DNA of 64,000 nucleotides, from contig NZ_CP012109.1 of NCBI RefSeq assembly GCF_000280925.3, forward strand, positions 2,624,501 through 2,688,500, given 5' to 3'. The translations under genes and the position numbers were made by a program. Shown here piece by piece: positions 19,369 through 27,042 of this stretch (positions are counted from its first letter, which is position 1; each line of letters starts with the position of its first letter). The notes beneath the pieces were generated by a model. The model did not search any database and was not told the origin of the DNA. It worked only from the letters and a program-made list of their open reading frames with translations. Origin of the DNA: Myxococcus hansupus (GTDB lineage Bacteria; Myxococcota; Myxococcia; Myxococcales; Myxococcaceae).

Positions 19369-20111
19369 CGGCGCGCAGTGAGGTGGGGCAGCCGTCCCCA
19401 CTGGGCCTGCGGCTGGTCCACGCCGCCTTGTTCCTCGCCTTCGCCGCTGGCGTGGGCGTGGTGTCCGTTCCCGAGTGGACGCACCTGGGCAGCGCGCTGG
19501 CGCAGCCCTTCCACGCGGGCGCCGCGCCTCGCTGGCTGGTCCTGATGGGCTCGGTGCTCGCCGCGGTGGGCACCGTGCGTCTGGCCTGGGAGCTGCTCCG
19601 TGGCCGGTCCGCGCCCTTGTGGGCTTCCGGCGTCATCCTGCTGGGCGTCATGAGCACGCTCGCGGGAGGCCGTCCCCAAGGGTTGGAGCAGTCCCGTGCC
19701 GAAGTGACGGCGAACCTCGACCTGCTGCGCGTGGCCCGGCGCGTCCACTTGCAGATGGTGCACGAGCTCCAGTCCCACGGAGAGACGCCGCAGGCGCAGG
19801 ACGTGTGGCGCACCGCCCTGGCGCAGGCGGGCGCGGACCAGGTTCGCGTCCACACGCGCACGTTCCAATCGCTGCATCCCCAGATTGCCTGGATGCCCTC
19901 CGAAAGCGCCGTGCCGGAGCCGCTCGTCCCCGGACAGTTGGCCGTCCATGTGACGTCGGATGGCGTGGGCTTCAGCGTGCGGCTCGTGGGGTTGGAGCAG
20001 GGCAGGCCCGTGCTCCTGAAGGACGACCAGGGCGCGACACTCGTCCTGCGCGGCCTCTACAACCCGGACCTGCCGCCCCCCACGCCACCGCAGGTTCCGC
20101 CCACTCCCTGA
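19365..20111 (+). CDS. Membrane protein of unknown function in the Tad-like cluster
   Basis: The 248-residue protein starts at a GTG overlapping the pilin stop. Three hydrophobic segments lie in the first 100 residues: LVHAALFLAFAAGVGVVSV, WLVLMGSVLAAVGTVRLAW and LWASGVILLGVMSTLAGG. An extracytoplasmic domain of about 140 residues and a Pro-rich end (PPPTPPQVPPTP) follow. No known family was recognised. A helical segment (RAEVTANLDLLRVARRVHLQMVHEL) follows the last membrane pass, as in pilus-assembly anchor proteins. Its role is inferred only from location. Confidence 0.7.
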   Translation: MTARSEVGQPSPLGLRLVHAALFLAFAAGVGVVSVPEWTHLGSALAQPFHAGAAPRWLVLMGSVLAAVGTVRLAWELLRGRSAPLWASGVILLGVMSTLAGGRPQGLEQSRAEVTANLDLLRVARRVHLQMVHELQSHGETPQAQDVWRTALAQAGADQVRVHTRTFQSLHPQIAWMPSESAVPEPLVPGQLAVHVTSDGVGFSVRLVGLEQGRPVLLKDDQGATLVLRGLYNPDLPPPTPPQVPPTP

Positions 20112-20227
20112 CACCCCGCGGAATCACCAGGGTTGCTGGTGACCCGAGACTCAGCCAGTCTCGTCCGACCTCATGACGCGGTAGGCCCGGCCGGCGGGCC
20201 CGCCCTGAATTGATGAAGGAGCGCGAA

Positions 20228-20971
20228 ATGGCGCATGCGGCATGGAAGTGGGCGGTTGTCGCGGCGGCGGTGGGAGCGGGAATCCTGGCGTGCACGGGCG
20301 ACGACGATGACGGCGGTGGGAATCGGCCGCCGCCCTCCAACGAGTTCGATGCGGGCGTGAACGAGTTCCGTCCCGGCCTGGGCGAGGACGACGGCGAGCC
20401 GGTGGGCACGCCGTTCAACCTGCCCACGGGCATCAGCTACGCCGGGACGCTGCGCGGCGCGAGCGAGTTCACCGGCGAGTGCGAGAACGCCGGCACGGAG
20501 TCCCAGGGCAGCGGGGCCTACGTCCGGGTCTGCGTGCCGCTCCGCAATGACACGGGTGGGCCCGTGGAGGTGACATTCCCCCCGGGCATCGTCGTCGTGT
20601 CCACCTCCGAGGGCCGCAACCAGAACGGCTTGCTGATCGAGCGTTCCATCATCACGGTGCCGCCCACGCCTCCAGGTCCTGGCGGCCGGGACGACGCGGG
20701 CACCCCGGATGGTGGGGTGGAGGAGAACGCCTTCATCGTTCCGCTGTACATGTACTGCCTGAACGAGGAGCGTGACCCGTCCAACCCGTACATCACCTAC
20801 GAGGTCGGCCCCATCACCTCGGATGCCGCGCTCCAGGAGCTGCTGCGCCTGCTGGACGGAAAGCGCATCGACACACCGGAGAAGGTCAGCGTGGTGCAGG
20901 ACGCCCTCTACAGCATCACCGAGGGGCGCGGCCTGACGACGCCGGACCGCGAGGCCATCAACCGCCTCTGA
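20228..20971 (+). CDS. Putative lipoprotein of the Tad-like cluster
   Basis: The 247-residue product starts at the ATG at 20228, preceded by AAGGAG six bases upstream. A signal peptide (KWAVVAAAVGAGILAC) ends in a lipobox with the cysteine at residue 21, followed by an acidic TGDDDDGG run. The mature part contains VRVCVPLRNDTGGPVEVTFPPGIVV and a late helical region (LQELLRLLDGKRIDTPEKVSVVQ). No family was recognised. It lies 116 bases after the previous gene and just upstream of the internal promoter for cpaB. Confidence 0.75.
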   Translation: MAHAAWKWAVVAAAVGAGILACTGDDDDGGGNRPPPSNEFDAGVNEFRPGLGEDDGEPVGTPFNLPTGISYAGTLRGASEFTGECENAGTESQGSGAYVRVCVPLRNDTGGPVEVTFPPGIVVVSTSEGRNQNGLLIERSIITVPPTPPGPGGRDDAGTPDGGVEENAFIVPLYMYCLNEERDPSNPYITYEVGPITSDAALQELLRLLDGKRIDTPEKVSVVQDALYSITEGRGLTTPDREAINRL

Positions 20972-21030
20972 CGCGGCACGGCGTGAGTCCCCGGATTGCG
21001 CGCGATACAGAGTTGTCGCGAGAGGTGGTT

Positions 21031-21060
21031 TTGACACCCGGTGTATCGCACGGCTAACAT
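21031..21060 (+). promoter_or_regulatory. Candidate sigma-70 promoter ahead of cpaB-tadB-tadC
   Basis: TTGACA at 21031-21036 is a perfect -35 consensus and is followed after 18 bases by TAACAT at 21055-21060. Predicted transcription would begin near 21067, leaving a leader of about 108 bases before the cpaB ATG. It would let the assembly-platform genes and the FHA genes be expressed independently of the pseudopilin genes upstream. Confidence 0.55.
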
Positions 21061-21174
21061 CGCGCGCCATCCGCAGATTGCATTGCACTGTATTCCAACA
21101 CCCGCTCTGGACTCCACTTCGGACTCCATCATCGCCGCCGAACGGCTCCCCCCCGTTCTGGAGGTTTCTGAACC

Positions 21175-21990
21175 ATGCTGAAGGGCAAGACTCCGCTCGT
21201 CGTCGCGCTTGTGCTGGGCCTGTTGGCCGGTGTCATCGCGTATTCCGCCATCAAGAAGAAGGAGGCGGACGTCCGCCGCGGATGGAACCTGGTGCCCGTT
21301 GTCGTGGCGGCGCAGGACGTCCCTGAAGGCACGGTCATCACCTTCGAGATGATCTCGCAGCGCTCCGTGCCGGAGCAGTTCGTGACGTCGTCCGTCGTGC
21401 GTCCGGACTCCGCGTCCTACATCGTCAACCAGAAGGTGCTGGTGGCGCTGCAGGCGGGTGACCCGCTGCTGTGGAGCCAGTTCGAGACGACCAAGGCCGC
21501 CGAGCGCCTGTCGTCGAAGGTGCAGAAGAAGGCCCGCGCCATCACCATCGAGGCGAAGAACACCACGTCCGTGGGCGGCTGGATTCGCCCCAACGACCAC
21601 GTGGACGTGATTGGCACCTTCCGCGATCCGCAGACGGACGAGAACGTCGCCGTGACGCTGCTCCAGAACGTCATCGTGGTGGCCACCGGCAAGATCACCG
21701 GCACCACCAACGTGAACCTCATCCCGGAGAACCAGCGCGAGTACAACAACATCTCGCTGATGGTGCTGCCGGAAGAGGCCGAAATCCTGGTGCTCGCCAC
21801 GGAGCTCGGTCAGTTGACGCTCAGCCTCCGCAACGAGGACGACGTGGACCTCATCGAGGAGCGCGGCCGTGCCACCATCAGCACGCTGCTCTCCGGTGAG
21901 CGCACCCGCGTGCTGGAGCAGAAGCGCCGGGAGATCATCCAGATCATCAAGGGCGGTGCCGAGCGGGCCGCAGGCGCCGGCGCGCCGTGA
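21175..21990 (+). CDS. cpaB: Flp pilus assembly protein CpaB (RcpC)
   Basis: The 271-residue protein has an N-terminal membrane helix (PLVVALVLGLLAGVIAYSAI), then the SAF-like domain of CpaB: VPVVVAAQDVPEGTVITFEMISQRSVP. The RcpC/CpaB signature comes next, including a GDPLLWSQFE segment and SVGGWIRPNDHVDVIGTF. CpaB is a periplasmic part of Tad secretion machines, thought to link platform and secretin. A GGAGG site lies upstream. It is the first gene after the internal promoter. Confidence 0.92.
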   Translation: MLKGKTPLVVALVLGLLAGVIAYSAIKKKEADVRRGWNLVPVVVAAQDVPEGTVITFEMISQRSVPEQFVTSSVVRPDSASYIVNQKVLVALQAGDPLLWSQFETTKAAERLSSKVQKKARAITIEAKNTTSVGGWIRPNDHVDVIGTFRDPQTDENVAVTLLQNVIVVATGKITGTTNVNLIPENQREYNNISLMVLPEEAEILVLATELGQLTLSLRNEDDVDLIEERGRATISTLLSGERTRVLEQKRREIIQIIKGGAERAAGAGAP

Positions 21991-22031
21991 TGGCGTGCGT
22001 CGTCCACCCTCGCTCATAGGGAAGCGCGCAC

Positions 22032-22877
22032 ATGCTTGCAGGAATCGTCCTCCTCCTCGTCACCGGCTCGGTCTTCTTCTTCAGCCTGGTGATCTTCAGC
22101 GTCCTTTCGAAGGCGTATGAGCAGTACCAGGAACGCTACGTCGCCAAGTCGATGAACGACTTGAGCGACATGTTCCTCTTCATCGACCCACGCCAGATGT
22201 TGATCCTCAACATCGCGTGCATGTGCTTGTTGGGGATCCTGTCGTACATCATCTTCAACCCCATCCTCGCGGTGGTGGCCACGGTGTTCGGCTTCTTCCT
22301 GCCGATGCTGATGGTCAAGCACTACCGGAAGCGGCGCATCAAGAAGTTCAACGTGCAGCTCGTGGACGCGCTGCAGGCCATGGCCAACGCGTTCAAGGCC
22401 GGTCTCACGTTCCCGCAGGCCATCGAGCACGTGGCCCGCGAGGCGCTGCCGCCGCTGTCCCAGGAGTTCGGGCTCTTCGTGAAGGAAGTGAAGCTCGGTG
22501 TTCCGCTGGAGGAGGCGCTCATCAACATGGGCCGCCGCGTGGGCAGTGACGACCTGGAGTTGGTCGTCGTGTCCACCAACATCGCCCGTCAGCTCGGCGG
22601 CAACATGGCCGAGATGTTCGAGACGATCTCCACGGTGATCCGCGAGCGCTTCCGCCTCGAGGGCAAGATCGACGCGCTCACCTCTCAGGGCAAGCTGCAG
22701 GGGTGGATCGTCGCGGCGATGCCCGCCGTGCTCGGCATGGTGCTCAACTACATGCGGCCCGACCTGATGGAGCCGATGATGAACCACATCTTCGGTTGGA
22801 TCCTCGTGGTCATCATCGCCATCATGGAAGTGATGGGCATCCTCATCATCCGGCGCATCGTCAACATCGATATCTGA
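22032..22877 (+). CDS. tadB: Tad inner-membrane platform protein TadB (T2SF domain)
   Basis: This 281-residue protein has hydrophobic helices at both ends and a central type II secretion F domain (KKFNVQLVDALQAMANAFKAG ... EHVAREALPPLSQEFG ... NMAEMFETISTVIRERFRLEG). The order matches TadB: N-terminal helices, T2SF domain, and two C-terminal helices (GWIVAAMPAVLGMVLNYM and ILVVIIAIMEVMGILII). It would form the inner-membrane platform with TadC and receive motion from a TadA-type ATPase that is not encoded in this window. Confidence 0.92.
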   Translation: MLAGIVLLLVTGSVFFFSLVIFSVLSKAYEQYQERYVAKSMNDLSDMFLFIDPRQMLILNIACMCLLGILSYIIFNPILAVVATVFGFFLPMLMVKHYRKRRIKKFNVQLVDALQAMANAFKAGLTFPQAIEHVAREALPPLSQEFGLFVKEVKLGVPLEEALINMGRRVGSDDLELVVVSTNIARQLGGNMAEMFETISTVIRERFRLEGKIDALTSQGKLQGWIVAAMPAVLGMVLNYMRPDLMEPMMNHIFGWILVVIIAIMEVMGILIIRRIVNIDI

Positions 22878-22887
22878 GAGGTGCACC

Positions 22888-23778
22888 GTGGACGATGTCC
22901 TGACGCCAATGTTGATCGGCAGCTCGGCGCTCCTCTTCGCGGGGGCGGTGGGCTTCCTCGGGCTCGGGCTGTACCAGACGATGCTTGAGCGGTTCCTCAC
23001 GGAGGTCCGTGACGAGTCGACGGGCGGCATGAAGGGTTTCGGCTCGGTGGCCATCCGCCGCCTGGGCTCGATGAACCGCCGCTTCATGTGGCCGGGCTAC
23101 GAGGCCAAGGCGCGCCGCAACCTCATCAAGGCCGGCGAGCCGCAGATGTACAAGCCCGAGGACATCATGGCGCTGCAGGAAGTCAGCGCCGTGGTGGGCC
23201 TCCTCATGGGGCTCATCCTGCTCAACGGCTTTGGTGTGAGCCTGGTGTGGTCGCCGCTGTTCCTGCTCTTCGGCATGTACTACCCGCTGATGTGGCTGAA
23301 CGATCAGGTGAAGAAGCGCCACCTGCTCATCAGCCGCGCGCTGCCCTACAGCCTCGACCTGCTGACGCTGTCCGTCGAAGCCGGTCTGGACTTCACGGCG
23401 GCCCTGGCCAAGGTGGTGGAGAAGGGCAAGGCGGGCCCGCTGCGCGAGGAGCTGCAGCTCGTCCTCAAGCAGTTGAAGATGGGCAAGACGCGTGAAGAGG
23501 GTCTCAAGAGCATGATTGTTCGCGTGGACCTGCCGCCGCTGACGACGTTCGTCACGGCGCTCATCCAGGCGGACAAGATGGGCACCAGCTTGGGCAAGGT
23601 GCTGCGCATCCAGTCCACGCAGATGCGCATCGACCGCACCCAGCGCGCGGAGAAGCTCGCGGGTGAGGCGCCGGTGAAGATGCTCTTCCCGCTCATCGCC
23701 TGCATCTTCCCGACGGTGTTCATGGTGCTGTTCGGGCCCATCGTGTTCCAGTTCATGTTCGGAAACATCTCGGGGTAG
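22888..23778 (+). CDS. tadC: Tad inner-membrane platform protein TadC (T2SF domain)
   Basis: The 296-residue protein pairs with TadB. It has N-terminal helices (LLFAGAVGFLGLGLYQTML, then VVGLLMGLILLNGFGVSLVW), a T2SF domain (LPYSLDLLTLSVEAGLDFTAA ... LADKMGTSLG-like) and a final helix (LIACIFPTVFMVLFGPIVFQF). The SLDLLTLSVEAGLDF segment is the TadC signature. The GTG start has GAGAGGTG just upstream and lies 10 bases after tadB. Confidence 0.92.
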   Translation: MDDVLTPMLIGSSALLFAGAVGFLGLGLYQTMLERFLTEVRDESTGGMKGFGSVAIRRLGSMNRRFMWPGYEAKARRNLIKAGEPQMYKPEDIMALQEVSAVVGLLMGLILLNGFGVSLVWSPLFLLFGMYYPLMWLNDQVKKRHLLISRALPYSLDLLTLSVEAGLDFTAALAKVVEKGKAGPLREELQLVLKQLKMGKTREEGLKSMIVRVDLPPLTTFVTALIQADKMGTSLGKVLRIQSTQMRIDRTQRAEKLAGEAPVKMLFPLIACIFPTVFMVLFGPIVFQFMFGNISG

Positions 23779-23784
23779 TGCCCC

Positions 23785-25260
23785 GTGCCCATCCTCCTGA
23801 CCATCACCCAGGGGCTCCAGCAGGGGCGGGAGCTCGTCTTCGAGCAGGCCGAGGTGAACATCGGCCGCACGTCGGAGAACGACCTGGTGCTGCATGACCA
23901 TGGCGTGTCGCGAAGGCACGCCCGCATCGTGCTCCGCGACGAGAAGTACTTCGTCGCGGACATGGGCAGCTCCAACGGCACCGTGCTCAACGGGGCCTTG
24001 CTGCCCGGTGAGCAGCAGCTTCGGGATGGCGACAAGATTGGCGTGGGCCCGGTGGAGTTCACCTTCGTCTGGGTGCCCCCGGACAGCGACGAGGACGCCA
24101 CCCGGCCCATTCGCCGGGGCGACCCCGTTCCCGTCGACCCGGACGCCACGCGGCCCATCCGCCTGAACGACCCGATTCCCGCCGAGAGCGGCATCGTGCT
24201 GCCGGATGGATACCCCACCGCGCCGCAGCCCCTCGTGGCGCCGGTGCGTCCGGGGTCCGCGGCCCCGGCGCGGTCGACCACCGCGTCCGTGGCGAAGGTG
24301 GAGTCAGGCGAGGCCCCGACGGCGGCGGAGCGCGCCCGTCAGCGCCGCGAGCTTTCGAGCACCCAGGCGGGCCGGTTGCGCCTGTGGTGGGGACAGCTTT
24401 CCCTGCCGGCGCGGTTGGGTGTGAGCGCGCTCGGCGGCGGCATGGTGTTGGCGCTCGTGGGCCTCCTGGCCTCGTTCTTCATGCCGAGGGGAGACGGTCG
24501 GCCCTCGGGCGCGGAGCCGGAGGACCTGGGCTTCGAGGTGATCGCGGACTCGTTCGGGCTGGGCGAGGGCGTGACGTGGGAGAACCCGGACCACAAGTCC
24601 TTCGCGTTCCAGTTCGTCACCCCCACGCGGGCGGTGGCGGTGGTGCACTACATGGCCCGTGGCATCTCCAAGGAGGAGGTGTCGCTGGTCCTGAACGGCG
24701 TGGACCTGGGCTGGGTGCCTCCGGACGTGAGCATGGCCACGGAGCGCGAGCTGGAGCAGATTCTCCCGCCCGCGGTGCTGCGGCGGGGCGAGCTCAACTC
24801 CATCGTCTTCGACAACGTGCGCAACCCGCCCGGGCAGGAGACGTGGCGGGTGTGGAACCTGCGGCTGGAGATCATTCCCGTGCCGGAGCTTCCGCAGGAA
24901 GAGCTGCTGGCCAAGGCGCGCCAGTACGTCACGGCGGGAGCCCGCTTCTACGAGTCGCGCGACGTCGGGGCGGAGAATCTCTTCAAGGCGTGGCAGCAGT
25001 ACCGTTTCGCGTGGGTGACGCTGGAGGCACTGGACACGAAGCCGGACATCTACCAGGACGTGCGCTTCCAGCTCGCTCAGGTGTCAGGCGAGCTCGACCA
25101 TAAGTGCAGCCAGTTGATGCTCGATTTTCAGCGGAGCGTTCAGTACCGGAATGCGCGGACCGCCCGTGCCGCGTTGCAGGAAATGGGTCGGCGCTTCCCT
25201 ACGGCCGAGCATCGCTGCCACAATCTAGGTTTGCAGTTGGCTTACGAGCACGAGCTGTAG
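23785..25260 (+). CDS. FHA-domain membrane protein of the Tad-like cluster
   Basis: Residues 1-95 are a forkhead-associated phosphothreonine-binding domain with the conserved GRTSEND, SRRHARI and SSNGTVLNG motifs. A Pro/Ala/Thr-rich linker of about 110 residues, rich in DATRPIR repeats, leads to one membrane helix near residues 213-233 (VSALGGGMVLALVGLLASFFM). A C-terminal domain of roughly 250 residues contains strands and helices (NLFKAWQQYRFAWVTLEAL, RTARAALQEMGRRFP). FHA proteins accompany many secretion systems and read Thr phosphorylation. The linker threonines (DATRP) could be kinase targets. The GTG start lacks a strong ribosome site, so coupling to tadC is likely. Confidence 0.85.
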   Translation: MPILLTITQGLQQGRELVFEQAEVNIGRTSENDLVLHDHGVSRRHARIVLRDEKYFVADMGSSNGTVLNGALLPGEQQLRDGDKIGVGPVEFTFVWVPPDSDEDATRPIRRGDPVPVDPDATRPIRLNDPIPAESGIVLPDGYPTAPQPLVAPVRPGSAAPARSTTASVAKVESGEAPTAAERARQRRELSSTQAGRLRLWWGQLSLPARLGVSALGGGMVLALVGLLASFFMPRGDGRPSGAEPEDLGFEVIADSFGLGEGVTWENPDHKSFAFQFVTPTRAVAVVHYMARGISKEEVSLVLNGVDLGWVPPDVSMATERELEQILPPAVLRRGELNSIVFDNVRNPPGQETWRVWNLRLEIIPVPELPQEELLAKARQYVTAGARFYESRDVGAENLFKAWQQYRFAWVTLEALDTKPDIYQDVRFQLAQVSGELDHKCSQLMLDFQRSVQYRNARTARAALQEMGRRFPTAEHRCHNLGLQLAYEHEL

Positions 25261-25296
25261 GCGCGTGCTCCCTTCGTCAGGAAGTCGGTGATTCGC

Positions 25297-27042
25297 ATGT
25301 CCAACGGTTCCCCTCCGGCACGCCGCAGGCCTCCGTCCGGGGCACCTTCGGGTGGGACCGGGTCCCGTCCCGCCGCGCGCAGGACGGCCGCCCGGCCCGC
25401 GCCCGCCCCGGTCTCCTCCGCTCCCCGGCTCATTTGCGTCGCAGGCCCCAAGAACGGCGAGGAGTTTGCCCTGTCCGAGGACGAGTACGTCATCGGTCGA
25501 GCGACCGATAACGCCATTTGCATCCCCGACACCTCCGTGTCCCGCAAGCACGTCGCCGTGCGCAAGAGCGGCACGGGCTGGACGGTGAGCGACCTGGGCT
25601 CGGGCAACGGCACGCTCGTCAACGGCGACGTCATCAACGACGAGACGCCGCTGTCCAACGGTGACGTCATCACGCTGGGCGACACGGAGCTTCGCTTCGA
25701 GGACGTGGCCAACTCCACGATGATGGTGGGGGCACCCGCGCCGGCTCCTGGCCCGCGTCCGCGTCCGGGGGCGTCCGGTGCCCGTGGCGCGATTCCGGCC
25801 CGTCCCGGGCCTCGGGGCGAAGGGGGGCGCGTGCGCAGCTCCCGGCATGCGGCCGCCGCCGCGCCCACGCCGGAAGAGCTGAAGAAGAAGAAGATCATCA
25901 AGCTGGCCGCGGTGGGCGTCGTCGTCCTCCTGTTCGCGGGTCTGGGCCTGGTCCGGATGAACGTCCAGCAGCAGCAGGCGGTGGCGGCCGAGGAGGCGCG
26001 GCAGGGCAAGTCCCGCCGCGAGATGCTCGGCAGCCTCTTCCAGGACGCGAAGAACCTGGTCCGCGAGGGCAAGTGGGTGGAGGCGAAGGCCAAGCTGGAG
26101 GAGCTCCAGACCGAGGCGCCCGACTACCCGGGCGTGGCCGACTACCTGGGCCATGCCGCGCGCGAGATTCCCATCCAGGAGAAGCTGACGGGCGCGCGCG
26201 CGGCGCTGGCGAAGAAGGAGCTGGGCAAGGCCAGCGGGCTGCTGGGGAGCACCGGCGAGAGCCAGTTCCTCTACGAGCAGGTCAACGCGGCGAAGCGCGA
26301 GCTGTTCGAGGCCGCGGACACCCGCACCCGCGAGGCCCGGAAGCTGCTCGACGAGAACCAGCTCGACATGGCGAAGGCCATCACCGACGACGTGCTGGTG
26401 GCCTTCCCGGAGCACCGGGACGCGAAGCTCATCAACGAGCAGGCGGCGCAGGCCATCATCGTCCGTGACACGCCTCGGCCGGTGGTGCAGGGGCCGGCGC
26501 CCAAGCCGTGGGAGCCCGCCGTGGACCGCTTCCGCGACGGTGACATGTCCGGCGCGGTGGCCATCCTCAATGCGTGCATGGCGCGCACGCCGCAGTGCAA
26601 GAAGGTGCTCGGTCAGGTGACGGAGTTCGGCAACCTGTACAAGCGCCTGGAGGACCTGGATGCCAAGGGTCTGTCCAAGTTGATGAACCTGGACAAGGAG
26701 ATCACCGGCGGGCGTCCGAGCAAGATGGCGCGCAACGCGGGCACCCGCGCGGCCACCATCTTCTACAAGGGCGCCACCGCGGCGAAGGCGTCGGGGCAGT
26801 GGAGCCGCGCCATGGACTACTCGCGCAAGGCGCTCCAGGCCGACCCGGGCCACACCGGCGCCACCAACATCATCAGCGAGCTCCGGACGAAGGCGAAGGA
26901 CGTCTACCTCCAGGCCTACTCCTTGAAGGACGGCAGCCCCGAGGAGGCCCTGCCCAAGTTCAAGGACGTGGTGGCGATGACGCCGCCCGACGACGAGTAC
27001 CACGACAAGGCGAAGACCTGGGTCGAGAAGCTGTCGCGATGA
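25297..27042 (+). CDS. FHA-domain protein with helical repeat region, Tad-like cluster
   Basis: The 581-residue protein has a basic, Pro-rich N-terminal stretch, then an FHA domain near residues 45-140 (IGRATDN, SRKHVAV, GSGNGTLVNG). A low-complexity linker and a membrane helix (IIKLAAVGVVVLLFAGLGLV) near 205 follow. The last 350 residues are helical, TPR-like repeats (AKAKLEELQTEAPDYPGVADYL, ARKLLDENQLDMAKAI, WSRAMDYSRKALQADPGH). With its upstream neighbour it forms an FHA pair, possibly linking Ser/Thr kinases to the Tad machine. The ATG at 25297 fits AGGAAG 12 bases upstream better than a GTG at 25288. Confidence 0.85.
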   Translation: MSNGSPPARRRPPSGAPSGGTGSRPAARRTAARPAPAPVSSAPRLICVAGPKNGEEFALSEDEYVIGRATDNAICIPDTSVSRKHVAVRKSGTGWTVSDLGSGNGTLVNGDVINDETPLSNGDVITLGDTELRFEDVANSTMMVGAPAPAPGPRPRPGASGARGAIPARPGPRGEGGRVRSSRHAAAAAPTPEELKKKKIIKLAAVGVVVLLFAGLGLVRMNVQQQQAVAAEEARQGKSRREMLGSLFQDAKNLVREGKWVEAKAKLEELQTEAPDYPGVADYLGHAAREIPIQEKLTGARAALAKKELGKASGLLGSTGESQFLYEQVNAAKRELFEAADTRTREARKLLDENQLDMAKAITDDVLVAFPEHRDAKLINEQAAQAIIVRDTPRPVVQGPAPKPWEPAVDRFRDGDMSGAVAILNACMARTPQCKKVLGQVTEFGNLYKRLEDLDAKGLSKLMNLDKEITGGRPSKMARNAGTRAATIFYKGATAAKASGQWSRAMDYSRKALQADPGHTGATNIISELRTKAKDVYLQAYSLKDGSPEEALPKFKDVVAMTPPDDEYHDKAKTWVEKLSR

